Assembly: GCA_030627405.1 (NCBI GenBank)
Contig: DAOUSD010000140.1
Coordinates: 1-5,648 of the forward strand
Direction: 5' to 3'
Origin: Deltaproteobacteria bacterium
Lineage (GTDB): Bacteria; Desulfobacterota; Desulfobacteria; Desulfobacterales; ETH-SRB1
DNA length: 5,648 bases
The first letter of the stretch is position 1, and the number at the start of each line of letters is the position of its first letter. The notes under the pieces are model-generated. The model saw only the letters and a list, made by a program, of their open reading frames with translations, had not been told where the DNA came from and made no database searches. The translations under genes were made by a program, and so were the position numbers. Shown one piece after another: positions 5,553-5,648 of this stretch.

Positions 5553-5648
5553 ATGAGAGATTTTAGAGAACTTAAAGTATGGGAGAAAGCCCATCGTCTT
5601 ACACTACAGGTCTATAGAATCACAAAGAAGTTTCCTTCAGATGAACGA
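5553..5648 (+). CDS. Four-helix-bundle protein, S23 / 23S rRNA intervening-sequence family (N-terminal 32 residues)
   Basis: Only the first 32 codons lie in the window; the gene runs off the right edge. The product begins MRDFRELKVWEKAHRLTLQV and continues to KKFPSDER. This is the characteristic opening of the S23/IVP four-helix-bundle family: the FRxLxVWxxAHxLTLxVYxxTxxFPxxE helix pair. Members were first found inside intervening sequences of 23S rRNA genes, but most, as here, are free-standing and lack a settled function. Full-length members have roughly 120 residues. The start at 5553 is preferred because AAAAGGG (5540-5546) sits 6 nt before it. An in-frame ATG at 5547 overlaps the end of that site. 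The related DGR accessory protein Avd has a different N-terminus, so I do not call this avd. Confidence 0.82.
   Translation, partial: MRDFRELKVWEKAHRLTLQVYRITKKFPSDER

Noticed and set aside
5553..5648. Diversity-generating retroelement accessory gene (avd)
   Set aside because: Avd is in the same fold family, but this N-terminus has the FRxLxVWxxAH signature of stand-alone IVP proteins. No reverse transcriptase or template/variable repeat is in the window.

Overview
The window looks like a piece of an AT-rich, Gram-negative bacterial chromosome, most probably from the Desulfobacterota (sulfate-reducing 'deltaproteobacterial' type). This lineage call is inference. It rests on a futalosine-pathway menaquinone gene, a RecBCD-type recC, a free-standing S23/four-helix-bundle gene, and intergenic DNA full of 7-8 bp tandem repeats and 'CACCACGGA...ACACGGAG'-like inverted repeats. 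I cannot name a species.

Layout. At the left edge, on the minus strand, are the first 41 codons of recC (exonuclease V gamma subunit). A 216 bp divergent intergenic region (124-339) carries a predicted promoter for each direction, an 8-bp tandem repeat and an imperfect tandem duplication reaching the ribosome binding site of the next gene. Positions 340-4008 (+) encode a 1222-residue biotin enzyme with the order biotin carboxylase, carboxyltransferase, PYC/OADA region and biotinyl domain. It is a divergent pyruvate carboxylase-like protein that ends in a four-cysteine zinc ribbon. Positions 4009-4402 are non-coding. They hold heptamer arrays in opposite orientation at both ends, a long imperfect inverted repeat between them, a probable rho-independent terminator and a promoter. 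Positions 4403-5494 (+) encode MqnE, aminofutalosine synthase, a radical SAM enzyme of menaquinone synthesis. After another heptamer array, a four-helix-bundle (23S rRNA intervening-sequence family) gene starts at 5553 and runs off the right edge.

How the genes work together. No shared pathway is visible. The carboxylase would feed oxaloacetate into central metabolism if it acts on pyruvate, and MqnE serves the respiratory quinone. Terminator and promoter signals between them suggest separate transcription. The most unusual item is the carboxylase: it keeps the core catalytic and metal-binding residues of both active sites, but several residues around the carboxyltransferase pocket differ from ordinary pyruvate carboxylase, and it carries an added zinc ribbon.
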